A DNA stretch of 58,378 nucleotides from an uncultured Phycisphaerae bacterium. Lineage in GTDB: Bacteria > Planctomycetota > Phycisphaerae > UBA1845 > Fen-1342. The position numbers were made by a program, and so were the translations under genes. The notes under the pieces are model-generated. The model made no database searches and was not told where the DNA came from. It was given only the letters and a program-made list of their open reading frames with translations. The stretch spans positions 1 to 58,378 of the forward strand of contig CALGJV010000029.1 in the NCBI GenBank assembly GCA_937928595.1, written 5' to 3'. Shown piece after piece: positions 42,342 to 50,981 of this stretch (position 1 is the first letter of the stretch; each line of letters opens with the position of its first letter).

Positions 42342-43505
42342 GTGATCGTGGAAAAGACGCTGGATACGAAGCTGGCGAAGATCAAGGCGGATCCGGGCTG
42401 CCGCGAGTTCATCATCGCGGACGCGAAGGACGCGGACATGGCGTTCGGCATCGCCGCGCCGGGGCGCAGCCCCGAGATGCACGCGCAGGAAGGCCGCTTC
42501 CGGAGCTTGGCCGAGTACCGCGAGTGCATTCGGCAGGTCGTGCGGCAGGGCGTCGTCGACATCATGCTCATGTCCGCCCACACGAACTCGATCCTGACGC
42601 TGGAGGAACGGCTGTTCGAAAATTCTCCGGTGACGCCCGCCGCCCGCGCGAACGACACGACCGACATTCACGTCGTCCGCGGCGGCGTCTACGCGACGCA
42701 GCCCTCCTGCCCGTTCCAGAGCACGACGATCGACCACATCCAGTGCGGGCACATCGACTGCCGGCCGGAAGAGCGGCACGCCGGCGCGAACCTCGGGCTG
42801 TACAGCGTGACCTTCAATAACGATGTGGAGCTGGACCGGCGGACGCTCGAAGCATACAAGGCGTTCCGGCTGGAGGCGGAGCGGAAGGGCTTCCGGCATT
42901 TCCTCGAGGTGTTCGACCCGAACGCGCCGCGCGCGGCGCTCGCCCCCGACAAGCTGGGCGGGTTCATCAACGACATGATCGTGCGGTCGCTGGCGGGCGT
43001 GCCCGCGGCGGGACGGCCGCTGTTTCTCAAGGTCGTCTACCACGGGCCGAAGTTCATGGAGGAGCTCGTGCACTACGACCCGACGCTGGTCGTGGGCGTG
43101 CTGGGCGGCTCGGCGGGCACGACGTACGACGCGTTCAAGCTCATCGCCGAGGCGCAGAAGCACGGCGCGCGGGTCGCGCTCTTCGGCCGCAAGATCAACA
43201 ACGCCGAGCACCAGCTCGCGTTCATCACGATGCTGCGGAAGATCGTGGACGGCGAGGTGTCGCCCGAGGAAGCGGTGCGGGCCTACCACGGCGTGCTCCA
43301 GGCGCTGAAGATCCCGCCGCATCGCCCGCTCGAGGACGATCTGAAGCTCACCGACGCCGCGATGAGCTACGGCGGCACGCGGACGAGCGTGGTCGTGCCG
43401 CGCACCGACGGGCGCGCGGCGCCGCCGCGGCCGGAGCCGGCGAGGATGAGCCCGGCGGAGCGGCTGGCGTACTACCGGCAGCGGCTGCGCGGAGTGGGCG
43501 GATGA
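42342..43505 (+). CDS. TIM-barrel class I aldolase-like protein of the BMC locus
   Basis: The 387-residue protein of no family I can name with certainty looks like a DeoC/LacD/DhnA-type class I aldolase barrel. Strands are ADMAFGIAAPG, GVVDIMLMSAHTNS, LGLYSVTFNNDVEL and RHFLEVFDPN. Lys230 in PLFLKVVYHGP is placed where the Schiff-base lysine is expected, followed by GVLGGSAGTTYDAF as a phosphate-binding loop and VALFGRKINNAEHQL. It would supply the aldehyde to the dehydrogenase by cleaving a phosphosugar, replacing the class II aldolase of characterised planctomycete BMCs. Start GTG at 42,342. The last ~50 residues are Pro/Arg-rich and end YYRQRLRGVGG, perhaps a C-terminal targeting peptide. 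Confidence 0.7.
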   Translation: MIVEKTLDTKLAKIKADPGCREFIIADAKDADMAFGIAAPGRSPEMHAQEGRFRSLAEYRECIRQVVRQGVVDIMLMSAHTNSILTLEERLFENSPVTPAARANDTTDIHVVRGGVYATQPSCPFQSTTIDHIQCGHIDCRPEERHAGANLGLYSVTFNNDVELDRRTLEAYKAFRLEAERKGFRHFLEVFDPNAPRAALAPDKLGGFINDMIVRSLAGVPAAGRPLFLKVVYHGPKFMEELVHYDPTLVVGVLGGSAGTTYDAFKLIAEAQKHGARVALFGRKINNAEHQLAFITMLRKIVDGEVSPEEAVRAYHGVLQALKIPPHRPLEDDLKLTDAAMSYGGTRTSVVVPRTDGRAAPPRPEPARMSPAERLAYYRQRLRGVGG

Positions 43506-43592
43506 GGGCCGCGCCGGTGCGGTGCGGCGGGCGGCGGACGGGTTCGGTTTCGCGCGGCGCCGGGATGACCCGGTGATGGGACGGCAGGTGGC

Positions 43593-44900
43593 ATGACGCC
43601 CGGTGAGCGATTGCAGCGGATTGCGGACTGCGGCGTGGTCGGCGCCGGCGGGGCCGGTTTCCCCACGCACGCGAAGCTCAAGTCCGCGGCGGAGACGATC
43701 ATCCTCAATGCAGCCGAATGCGAGCCGCTGCTGCACAAGGACAAGGAACTGCTGCGGCATCACGGGCCCGCGGTGCTCGAGGGGCTGCGGATTGCGGCCG
43801 GGCTGGTCGGGGCGAAGGATGTCGCGATCGGCATCAAGGGCAAGTACGCCGACGTCATCGCGCAGCTGGCGGCGGCCCTGCCGGCGGGCATGCGGATCGT
43901 GCCCCTGTCGGACAGCTACCCGAGCGGCGACGAGTTCATCCTGGTGCGCGACGTGACCGGCCGGATCGTGCCGCCGGGTGGCATCCCGCTGCTGGTCGGG
44001 TGCGTCGTGATCAACGTCGAGACGGCGCTCAACATCGCGCTGGATCGGCCGGTGACCGAGACGTACCTGACGATCGCGGGCGCCGTGCGGACGCCGTGCA
44101 CGGTGGGCGTGCCGGTGGGGATCACGGCGGCGGAGGCGTTGGCGCTGGCCGGCGGGGCGACCGTGCCGGAGCCGCGGATCCTCAGCGGCGGCGTGATGAT
44201 GGGCCGGCTGGTGGGGCCGGACGAGCCGTTGACGAAGACCTGCGGCGGGCTGATCGTGCTGGGCCGCGACCACTTCGTCGTCCGCCGCTACGAGCAGAGC
44301 TGGCGACAGATCGCCCAGATCGGCGCCAGTGCGTGCGATCAGTGCTCGTTCTGCACCGAGCTGTGCCCGCGGTACCTGCTGGGGCACCCGATCGAACCGC
44401 ACAAGGCGATGCGGTCGCTGGGCTTCGTCGAGAGCCGCGAGCCGCAGGTGCTCGGGACGCAGTTCTGCTGCGAGTGCAACCTGTGCACGATGATCGCCTG
44501 CCCCGAGGACCTCGACCCCAAGAACGTCTGCACGCACAACAAGCGGGCGCTGGCCGCGGCGGGGAAGAAGTGGTCCGTCGAGGCCCATCCGTACCGGGCC
44601 GAACTGCTGCTGGACAACCGGCGCGTGCCGATCAGCCGGCTCATCAACAAGCTCGGGCTGCGGGCGTTCCGCAACGAGGGGCCGCTGACGACGCACGACT
44701 ACCGGCCGGCGCGCGTGCGCATCCCGCTGAAGCAGCACATCGGGGCGGCGGCCCGGCCGGTCGTGGCGGACGGGGCCCGGGTGCGCCGAGGCGAACGGAT
44801 CGGCGTGCCGCCAGACGGCGCGCTGGGTGCGACGGTGCACGCCAGCATCGACGGCGTGTGCCGCGTGGCGGCGGACGGGGTGGAGATTGTCGCCGAATGA
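43593..44900 (+). CDS. pduS: PduS-like Fe-S flavoprotein (RnfC-type)
   Basis: The 435-residue protein resembles PduS: an N-terminal RnfC/NuoF-like nucleotide- and flavin-binding part (GVVGAGGAGFPTHAKL, AAECEPLLHKDKELL), an SLBB-type segment near residue 165, two [4Fe-4S] motifs (Cys248-251-254-258 in CDQCSFCTELCP; Cys292/293-295-298-303 in CCECNLCTMIACP) and a C-terminal barrel-sandwich domain. PduS moves electrons from NADH and in the Pdu system serves cobalamin reduction. No B12 enzyme is in this locus, so here it may reoxidise NADH made by the aldehyde dehydrogenase and pass electrons to the BMC-T next door. Confidence 0.9.
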   Translation: MTPGERLQRIADCGVVGAGGAGFPTHAKLKSAAETIILNAAECEPLLHKDKELLRHHGPAVLEGLRIAAGLVGAKDVAIGIKGKYADVIAQLAAALPAGMRIVPLSDSYPSGDEFILVRDVTGRIVPPGGIPLLVGCVVINVETALNIALDRPVTETYLTIAGAVRTPCTVGVPVGITAAEALALAGGATVPEPRILSGGVMMGRLVGPDEPLTKTCGGLIVLGRDHFVVRRYEQSWRQIAQIGASACDQCSFCTELCPRYLLGHPIEPHKAMRSLGFVESREPQVLGTQFCCECNLCTMIACPEDLDPKNVCTHNKRALAAAGKKWSVEAHPYRAELLLDNRRVPISRLINKLGLRAFRNEGPLTTHDYRPARVRIPLKQHIGAAARPVVADGARVRRGERIGVPPDGALGATVHASIDGVCRVAADGVEIVAE

Positions 44901-44931
44901 CGCCGGCGAGCGGCGGTCGTGGAGTGATGCG

Positions 44932-45507
44932 ATGCTCGAAGCCGTGGGCCTGATCGAGACGACCAGCGTCGGGCTGGGCATGGCGGCGCAGGACGCCATG
45001 CTCAAGGCGGGGGCCGTGCGGGTCGTGCTGGCGCGGACGATCTGCTCGGGCAAGTATATCGTGGCGGTGACGGGACCTCTGGCGGAGGTGACGGCCGCGG
45101 TGGATGCGGGCGTGGCGGCGCTGCCGGAGGGGCTGATCGATCACGCGGTGATCGCGAAGATTCACGCGGCGGTGTTCCAGGCGCTGGGGCAGGCGGTGGA
45201 GCTGCACGTGCCGCTGACCGGGGCCGCGGCGGCGGGGCCGAAGGCGCTGGGGGTCGTCGAGACGTACTCGGGGACGAGCGTGCTGGAGGCGGCCGACGCG
45301 GCGGCGAAGGCGGCGGCGGTGACGCTGCTGAAGATTCACCTCGCGATGGCGCTGGGTGGCAAGGGTTATCTGATGATGGCCGGCTCGGTGACGGACGTGC
45401 AGGCGGCGGTGGCGGCGGCCGCGGCGGTCGTGCGGGCGAAGGGGTTGCTGGTGTCGGCGGTGACGATCCCGGGGCCGTCACGGGAGCTGTTCGCGGAGTA
45501 CATCTGA
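44932..45507 (+). CDS. pduT: BMC-T shell protein with PduT-type Fe-S site
   Basis: The 191-residue protein has two fused BMC domains (LEAVGLIETTSVGLGMAAQD and ALGVVETYSGTSVLEAADAA). Cys38 in RTICSGKYIV matches the PduT cysteine that holds a [4Fe-4S] cluster in the trimer pore. The trimer would carry electrons across the shell, working with the PduS-like protein. ATG 44,932 has a GGAG site 7 bases upstream. It is the last gene of the operon and its end overlaps the convergent gene by 30 bases. Confidence 0.93.
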   Translation: MLEAVGLIETTSVGLGMAAQDAMLKAGAVRVVLARTICSGKYIVAVTGPLAEVTAAVDAGVAALPEGLIDHAVIAKIHAAVFQALGQAVELHVPLTGAAAAGPKALGVVETYSGTSVLEAADAAAKAAAVTLLKIHLAMALGGKGYLMMAGSVTDVQAAVAAAAAVVRAKGLLVSAVTIPGPSRELFAEYI

Positions 45508-47337
45508 CGACGCGCCCCGCTGGAGTCGCAGCGTCTCCCGCAGCAGCAGAAAGAATTCCGGGGCCGTGACGAGCACGGCCCGCGGCTCGCGGCGTTGCAG
45601 CTCGGCCGCCACGTCCGCGTGCCAGCCCGGCGACTTGAGGATCGTGCGGAACCAGTGGAAGCGCAGGCCGCGGGCGCGGCGCTCCGCGACGTGCCGCGCC
45701 GCCGTCGCGCCGGCCGCGCGCGGGTCCTCCTCGACCAGGTCCGGCCCGCCGTGCAGCACCGGCAGCGTCCCGTGCAGGTACGCCTGCGGCGCGGTCTTGT
45801 AGGGCACGATGCCGTCCGGGCTGAAGCGCGCGTAGGCGTCCAAGACCGGCGCCGTCACATGCGGCCCGTGCCCCGTGATGACGAAGCCGGTGATCGCCAG
45901 GTCCCACTGGCGGTACAGCGCCGCGCAGTGCCGCGTCCAGGCGTCGAGCCCGTCGGGCAGGCCCGATTCCGGCCGGGGCCCGACGAGCATTTGCGGGTTC
46001 AGGTAGCCCGCGCCGTTGTCGGCGGCAATGAACGCGTCCTGCGGGCTGCGCGTCTCCCACAGGTGCGCCAGCGCCATCGGCACGCGCCGGGCGAGCACCG
46101 GACTGATCGCCCACGAGAGCGGCACCGTCCCGCGCCGCGGGTCCGCCCACAGGTCCGGCATGCGCTGGTAGACCCACGCGGCCGAGTCGTAGTCGCCGAC
46201 GTAGAACATCACCACGTCGCGGTCGTCGCCGGGCCGCAGCCCGCGCGCGGCCGGCTCCGCCGCAGTCGGCCGGGGGGCCTGCGGGTACCGCTCCGCGAGC
46301 GGGTAGTGCATGAAGAACGACGCGTTGGCGAGCGCCCCATGCCCGAGCGCGTCGGCGTCGATGAAGCCGCCGTATGCCGACGCGATGCGCACCAGTTCCC
46401 ACTCGCTGTCCACGCCGCCGTGCCGTCCGCCGCAGCCCGGCTCGCGGGTGTACTTGTACGCCCACGGCGTGAAGCCGCCGATGTGCAGGATCGCGCCGCC
46501 GCTCCGCTCGGCCGCCGTCCGCAGGATGCTTTTGAACGTCGCGAGGTCGGCGCCGAGCGGCTGCTGCGGATCGTCGACCGGCCGCTCGTCCCCCCAGCAG
46601 TTCAGATCGCAGAAAAACCCCCGCCGCGCGACGAAGTAATCGTGGTTCGACAGCGTATGGTGGTTGGCCGGCCCCGCCGCGGCGCACCGGATCCACCACG
46701 CATCGATGTAGTACGCCAGATACCGCGGATCGCAACGCCCGGACGCGAGCAGCTCCGTGCGGGCCCATTCGTACGCCGCGCACTTGGGGCTGCGGTCGAC
46801 GAGCGCCGCGGCGGGCGGCCCGGCGGTGCGAAACTGCCGCAGCGCCTCCGGCCCGCCGAAGCGGCGGCGCACCGGCAGCCGCGGGCCGCGCCGCACGAGC
46901 CGGTCGTAGACGCTGCCGGGGGTCTCGTCGAAACGGACCGCGATTAGGTCCTCGACGCCCGCGAGCGTCGAGGCCAGGTTGCTCGTGGCCGGCAGGGCGT
47001 CGTCATACACCACGGCGCCGGCGATGCGCGCGCGGAAGACCTCCACGAGCTGCTCGAGCGTCGCCACGTCCCGCCGCTCCGCGCCCGCCAGCCAGCCGCC
47101 GGGCCGGCTCAGGTGTGCCAGCCACCAATCGTCGATGTTGCGGCCGGCGTGCTCGACCAGTCGCACGTACAACCGCGGCGCGTCGCGGTTCACGATGCCC
47201 TGGAGCGTCGCGACGGCGTGGCATTCGTCCCACGCGCGGGCCGCCGCGGCCGGCTGCGCGCGGTCCAGCGCCAGGGTGGGCGTCAGGTCGTACAGCCAGA
47301 AGACGGCGGGCGCGGCCAGCATGAGCACTCCGGGCAT
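45478..47337 (-). CDS. GxGYxYP-domain exported protein (putative glycoside hydrolase)
   Basis: The 619-residue protein starts with a hydrophobic signal-like segment (MPGVLMLAAPAVFWLYDL). It contains both halves of the GxGYxYP family, with ATLQGIVNRDAPRLYVRL near the N terminus and the name-giving motif as ADNGAGYLNP. The family is predicted to act on carbohydrates but is poorly characterised. ATG 47,337 was chosen because it gives the signal segment; the frame is open 153 codons further upstream in non-family sequence. Tail-to-tail overlap with the BMC-T gene. Confidence 0.82.
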   Translation of the reverse strand: MPGVLMLAAPAVFWLYDLTPTLALDRAQPAAAARAWDECHAVATLQGIVNRDAPRLYVRLVEHAGRNIDDWWLAHLSRPGGWLAGAERRDVATLEQLVEVFRARIAGAVVYDDALPATSNLASTLAGVEDLIAVRFDETPGSVYDRLVRRGPRLPVRRRFGGPEALRQFRTAGPPAAALVDRSPKCAAYEWARTELLASGRCDPRYLAYYIDAWWIRCAAAGPANHHTLSNHDYFVARRGFFCDLNCWGDERPVDDPQQPLGADLATFKSILRTAAERSGGAILHIGGFTPWAYKYTREPGCGGRHGGVDSEWELVRIASAYGGFIDADALGHGALANASFFMHYPLAERYPQAPRPTAAEPAARGLRPGDDRDVVMFYVGDYDSAAWVYQRMPDLWADPRRGTVPLSWAISPVLARRVPMALAHLWETRSPQDAFIAADNGAGYLNPQMLVGPRPESGLPDGLDAWTRHCAALYRQWDLAITGFVITGHGPHVTAPVLDAYARFSPDGIVPYKTAPQAYLHGTLPVLHGGPDLVEEDPRAAGATAARHVAERRARGLRFHWFRTILKSPGWHADVAAELQRREPRAVLVTAPEFFLLLRETLRLQRGASSDVLREQLP

Positions 47338-47350
47338 CGCGAGGTTCCGT

Positions 47351-47384
47351 GCGGTCCGGCCGCGATTGTACCGGCCCGGACCGC
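47351..47384. promoter_or_regulatory. Perfect inverted repeat between divergent genes
   Basis: GCGGTCCGG (47,351-47,359) and CCGGACCGC (47,376-47,384) are perfect inverted 9-mers with centres 25 bp apart. They bracket a possible minus-strand -10 box (TACAAT, 47,370-47,365) 14 bases upstream of the GxGYxYP gene. Candidate operator shared by this gene and the divergent UroD-like gene. Confidence 0.5.
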
Positions 47385-47460
47385 GCTTGACGGTATCCGC
47401 GGGCGACCGCAGCATGCGGCGACCGCCGGAGCGCCGGCGTGTCGCCGGGAAGGAGGCGCC

Positions 47461-48486
47461 GTGGACGAGACGATGACCGGACGGGAGCGGATCGTGGCCG
47501 CGCTGACCGGGCGGACGCCCGACCGGGTGCCGCGCGACTACGGGGCGCTGCCCGGCTTCGGGCAGAACCACCCCGGGGCCATCGAGCGCATCCGGGCGCA
47601 GTATCCGCCGGACATCGGCGACTGCGGGTGGCGGCTGCCACCGGGCACCGTGCAGGGCGATCCGTACGCGGTCGGGACGTACGTCGACGAATGGGGCTGC
47701 GTGTTCGAAAACGTCCACGGCGGCATCATCGGACAAGTCAAGCACCCGCTCGTGGCCGCCTGGTCGGACGTCGACCGGGTGCGGCCGCCGTGGCACGTGC
47801 TGGAGCAGGGTTTCGAGGACGTGGAGCGGGCCTGCACGACCGGAACGGGTTTCACGCTGAGCCCGTTACCGGTGCAGCCGTTCGAGCGGCTCCAGTTCCT
47901 CCGGGGAACGGAGACGCTCTTCAAGGACCTGCTCCATCAGCCCGCCGGGCTGCTGAAGCTGCGGGACCGGGTGCACGAGTTCAACTGCGCCTGGGTCGAG
48001 CGCTGGTGCCGCACCCCCGTCGACGCGGTCTTCATTGCGGATGACTGGGGGACGCAGCACGCGCTGCTGATCTCGCCGCGCCTGTGGCGGGCGTTCTTCA
48101 AGCCGCTCTACGCGGACTACACGCGGCGCATCAAGGCGGCCGGCAAGTTCGTGTACATGCACTCCGACGGCTGCATTCTCGACATCCTCGAGGACCTCAT
48201 CGAGATCGGCGTCGACGCGCTCAACGCCCAGGTCACCTGCATGGATCTCGCCGAGCTGCACCGTCGCTTCGCCGGACGCGTCACGTTCTGGGGGCAGATG
48301 GACCGCCAGCACATGCTCTGCTTCGGCACAGTGGCCGAGGCCCGCCAGGCCGTGCACGACTTCTGGCGGCACCTGGCCGGCCCCGGCGGCAGCCGCGTCG
48401 TCTGCCAGATGCACATCGAGCCGACCGCCCGGCCGGAGAACATCCTGGCCGTGCTGGAGGAGTTCGCCGCGCTGCGGCCCGGCTGA
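47461..48486 (+). CDS. Uroporphyrinogen decarboxylase-fold (UroD/MtaA-like) protein
   Basis: The 341-residue UroD-superfamily barrel has a TGRERIVAALTGRTPDRVPRD start, FIADDWGTQHALLISP, KFVYMHSDGCILDIL and GVDALNAQVTCMD. The last third resembles the corrinoid methyltransferase-like branch of the superfamily more than true heme-pathway decarboxylases: the N-terminal RP/R heme-substrate motif is absent. Such genes are frequent next to carbohydrate loci in planctomycetes; reaction unknown. GTG 47,461 follows GGAAGGAGG closely; ATG 47,473 is the alternative. Confidence 0.83.
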   Translation: MDETMTGRERIVAALTGRTPDRVPRDYGALPGFGQNHPGAIERIRAQYPPDIGDCGWRLPPGTVQGDPYAVGTYVDEWGCVFENVHGGIIGQVKHPLVAAWSDVDRVRPPWHVLEQGFEDVERACTTGTGFTLSPLPVQPFERLQFLRGTETLFKDLLHQPAGLLKLRDRVHEFNCAWVERWCRTPVDAVFIADDWGTQHALLISPRLWRAFFKPLYADYTRRIKAAGKFVYMHSDGCILDILEDLIEIGVDALNAQVTCMDLAELHRRFAGRVTFWGQMDRQHMLCFGTVAEARQAVHDFWRHLAGPGGSRVVCQMHIEPTARPENILAVLEEFAALRPG

Positions 48487-48571
48487 GCGCCAGGCGCATC
48501 CCCCCGCGGTGCTTCCGGCGCGATCCGTCACGCGCGTCGCGAGCGGTGCTCCGGTGAGGCCGGGCCGGCGG

Positions 48572-48577
48572 TATAAT
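48572..48577 (+). promoter_or_regulatory. Consensus -10 box
   Basis: A perfect TATAAT stands in GC-rich DNA 69 bases before the next start. No good -35 is present 16-18 bp upstream, so only the -10 is supported. Confidence 0.4.
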
Positions 48578-48640
48578 CGACCCCGGCGATCCGTTCGCTC
48601 GCGCCGGCCGCGGCGACGCGACGCCCCTGGGAGGCGAATG

Positions 48641-50821
48641 ATGCGTTTCGCGTGGTACCCGCGTGGCGCGGCGGATGCGCGCTGCCTGCTGCTGGGCCTC
48701 GTGCTCGCGCTCACCCCGTACGCGCCGGCCGATCCGCCGCTGGCCGGTGTCAACGCCGGAGCGCCGCTCTGGGCCGGCAACATCCTGTTCACGGACCAGC
48801 TCGCGGCGGACATGGAGGCGGTCGGCTGCCGGGCGGTGCGCATCAACTTCCGCCTCGACGGCAACGCCGCCTGGACCCCGGCGCACCTCGCGAAGTACGA
48901 CCAGATCATCGCCAACGCCCGCAACCACGGGCTGGCGGTGCTGGGCCTGATCTGCTACGAGGCCGTGCCGGGCGGACAGTCCGATTGGAACCAGAACTAC
49001 AACACGACGGGCCTCAACGCGTACATCACGACGTTCGCCAACACGGCCTATCTGCTCATCAACCGCTACAAGGCGGACGTGAAGCGCTGGGAGCTGTGGA
49101 ACGAGCCGGACTGCTGGTCCGTCCCGCCCGAGTCCAATCCGCTCCAGCCGGGTTGCTTCTACATCTGGCCGAAGAACTACGCGAACCTGCTGGCCGAGAC
49201 GTACAAGGCGTGCCTTACGCAGGGCGGCGCGAACTTCTTCTCCGCCAACGGCCTGTCGCTGTGCACCGGCGGCCTGTTCGCGCACGACATCGGCGGGTCG
49301 TTCAGCACGTCGATGGCGTACATGAACAACGTGTACAACCAGAGCGCCGTCTGGAACGCGTTCGAGGCCGTGGCCGGGCGCCGCTACCCGTGGGACCTGT
49401 TCGGCTACCACTTCTACCTGAACCAGGGCGAGCCCGTCAGCATCTCCGAGCTGGCCGCCTACTTCAACAACGTCCGCTACTGGAAAAGCCTCCGCAACGA
49501 CCCCGCGCCGATCCTCGTCACGGAATTCGGCTGGAACACGCAGGCCGTCAGCCCCGCCTTGCAGGCCGCCAACCTCCGTGACACCTACAACTGGCTGCGC
49601 ACCCAGCCCGACATCCAGACCGCCTACTGGTATCAGTGGAACGACGACGACGGCGGCTGGGGGCTCGTCTCCGGCAGCGGCCCGAAACCGGCGTACTACG
49701 AGTTCCAGTCCCAGTGCGGCCCACCCGTCGCGCCGGTCGCGAGCTTCTCCGCCGCGCCCCTGACCGGCGAAGCTCCCCTGACGGTGCAGTTCACGAGCAC
49801 CTCCACCGGCGTCATCACGACCTACCACTGGACGTTCGGCGACGGCGGCACGAGCGCAGCCCCGAACCCGATCCACACCTACGCGACGCGCGGCCGGTAC
49901 ACCGTCACGCTGACCGTGACCGGGCCGGGCGGCAACGACACGGCCACCCGCCCCGACTACATCGTCGTCACCGGCCGGGCCGACTTCGACCAGGACGGCG
50001 ACGTCGATCTGGCGGATTTTGCCCGCTTCGCGCGCTGTTTCGGCGGCAGCGGCAACACGACGCCCCCGCCCGGCTGCGACTGTCCGGGCAGCGGCGCCTC
50101 GCCGGCCGCCGCGACCGGGCAGCTCGCGGCCAACCTCGGTGGGCTGTCGGCGGCGATTTCGTCGTTCGATCTGCTCCAGGCCCGCATCGGCACGCTCGAG
50201 GCCGGCGGTTTCCACGAGGCGACGCCCGGCGGCATCCCTGGTGGCCTCGCCGACCTGACCGACGGCGTGGCGGGCGGCACGGCCGAAGCGGTGCTGGCGG
50301 ATTACGCCCGGCCGTCGCTCCAGGTGCGATACGAGCTCGTGCCGCCGACGAGCTTGGCCGAGATCCGCGTGTTCGCGGCCAACGGCGACGGGCGGGTGTT
50401 CCAGAACTACGACGTGGAGGTCTCGCCGGTCGGCGATGCGGCGTTCTATCCGCTGTTGCGGGACGTGCGGGCCGGGGTTCCGGGAGCCGTGAACAGCGGG
50501 CAGTGGGGTGCGTCGCTGACGCGGATCGCACCGACCGTTCCGGGCCCGATCGCGGTCAACATCGACGCGCTGCGGTTCGTGTTCTACAACGTCTCGACGG
50601 TCTCGCCGGCCGGAACCTTCTGGGACGCGTGGGATGCGGGGGAGCCGCGCGACGTGGACGGCGCGCCGCGGGCCTACGTGGCCACCATCCTCAAGGAAAT
50701 CGACGTCTTCGAGTGGACCGGGCCGCTGCCGGCGGTGAACTGCGTCGATCTCGACGGCGACCGCGACGCGGACCTCGCGGATTTCGGCGCTTTGGTCGGG
50801 GAGTGGTCGGGACCGGGCTGA
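48641..50821 (+). CDS. Exported PKD/dockerin multidomain putative glycoside hydrolase
   Basis: The 726-residue protein has an N-terminal signal (RCLLLGLVLALTPYAPA) and a clan-A-like TIM barrel with Glu155 in ELWNEPD and a second Glu in APILVTEFGWNT. A PKD domain follows (about 370-450; YHWTFGDGGTSAAPNPIHTY), then a dockerin-like loop (DFDQDGDVDLADFARFARCF). Next is the beta-rich module shared with the genes at 30,344 and 31,876 (IRVFAANGDGRVFQNYDVEV ... ATILKEIDVF), and a final dockerin-like loop (DLDGDRDADLADFGALVGEW). ATG 48,641 has GGGAGG six bases upstream; ATG 48,638 is three bases from it. Probably a surface or secreted glycan-acting enzyme. Confidence 0.8.
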   Translation: MRFAWYPRGAADARCLLLGLVLALTPYAPADPPLAGVNAGAPLWAGNILFTDQLAADMEAVGCRAVRINFRLDGNAAWTPAHLAKYDQIIANARNHGLAVLGLICYEAVPGGQSDWNQNYNTTGLNAYITTFANTAYLLINRYKADVKRWELWNEPDCWSVPPESNPLQPGCFYIWPKNYANLLAETYKACLTQGGANFFSANGLSLCTGGLFAHDIGGSFSTSMAYMNNVYNQSAVWNAFEAVAGRRYPWDLFGYHFYLNQGEPVSISELAAYFNNVRYWKSLRNDPAPILVTEFGWNTQAVSPALQAANLRDTYNWLRTQPDIQTAYWYQWNDDDGGWGLVSGSGPKPAYYEFQSQCGPPVAPVASFSAAPLTGEAPLTVQFTSTSTGVITTYHWTFGDGGTSAAPNPIHTYATRGRYTVTLTVTGPGGNDTATRPDYIVVTGRADFDQDGDVDLADFARFARCFGGSGNTTPPPGCDCPGSGASPAAATGQLAANLGGLSAAISSFDLLQARIGTLEAGGFHEATPGGIPGGLADLTDGVAGGTAEAVLADYARPSLQVRYELVPPTSLAEIRVFAANGDGRVFQNYDVEVSPVGDAAFYPLLRDVRAGVPGAVNSGQWGASLTRIAPTVPGPIAVNIDALRFVFYNVSTVSPAGTFWDAWDAGEPRDVDGAPRAYVATILKEIDVFEWTGPLPAVNCVDLDGDRDADLADFGALVGEWSGPG

Positions 50822-50928
50822 CGCGCTGCCGGCGGGAGTGCATCGCGCCCCCGCCCGCCCAGCCATGTTTCGCGTACAACGCCGCAGCGTATTAGCGGCC
50901 CCCGCCGTCCGTGCCGCCTCTCGTCCGA

Positions 50929-50950
50929 GCCCCGGGCGCAAGCCCGGGGC
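50929..50950. terminator. GC-rich hairpin with GCAA tetraloop (dispersed copy B)
   Basis: GCCCCGGGC and GCCCGGGGC form a perfect 9-bp stem with a GNRA-type loop between two convergent genes, preceded by GTCCGA as in the hairpin at 15,543. Probably a bidirectional terminator; no U-tract. Confidence 0.5.
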
Positions 50951-50981
50951 CGTCCGCGCGCCGCCTTCCGTCCGCGCCGCC

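Noticed and set aside
41754-45053. A 1,099-codon open frame on the minus strand across the BMC operon (similar very long antisense frames at 38,869-42,003 and 12,872-15,178)
   Set aside because: They are Arg/His/Pro-rich, match no family and lie exactly opposite well-recognised genes. High GC content removes stop codons in such frames.
43593-45507. Reading the PduS/PduT pair as evidence for a propanediol (Pdu) compartment
   Set aside because: No diol dehydratase, reactivase, cobalamin adenosyltransferase or PduQ alcohol dehydrogenase is present, and the remaining genes follow the planctomycete pattern.
47461-48486. Heme-pathway uroporphyrinogen decarboxylase (hemE)
   Set aside because: The N-terminal substrate-binding motif of HemE is missing, the sequence resembles the methyltransferase-like branch, and no heme genes are nearby.
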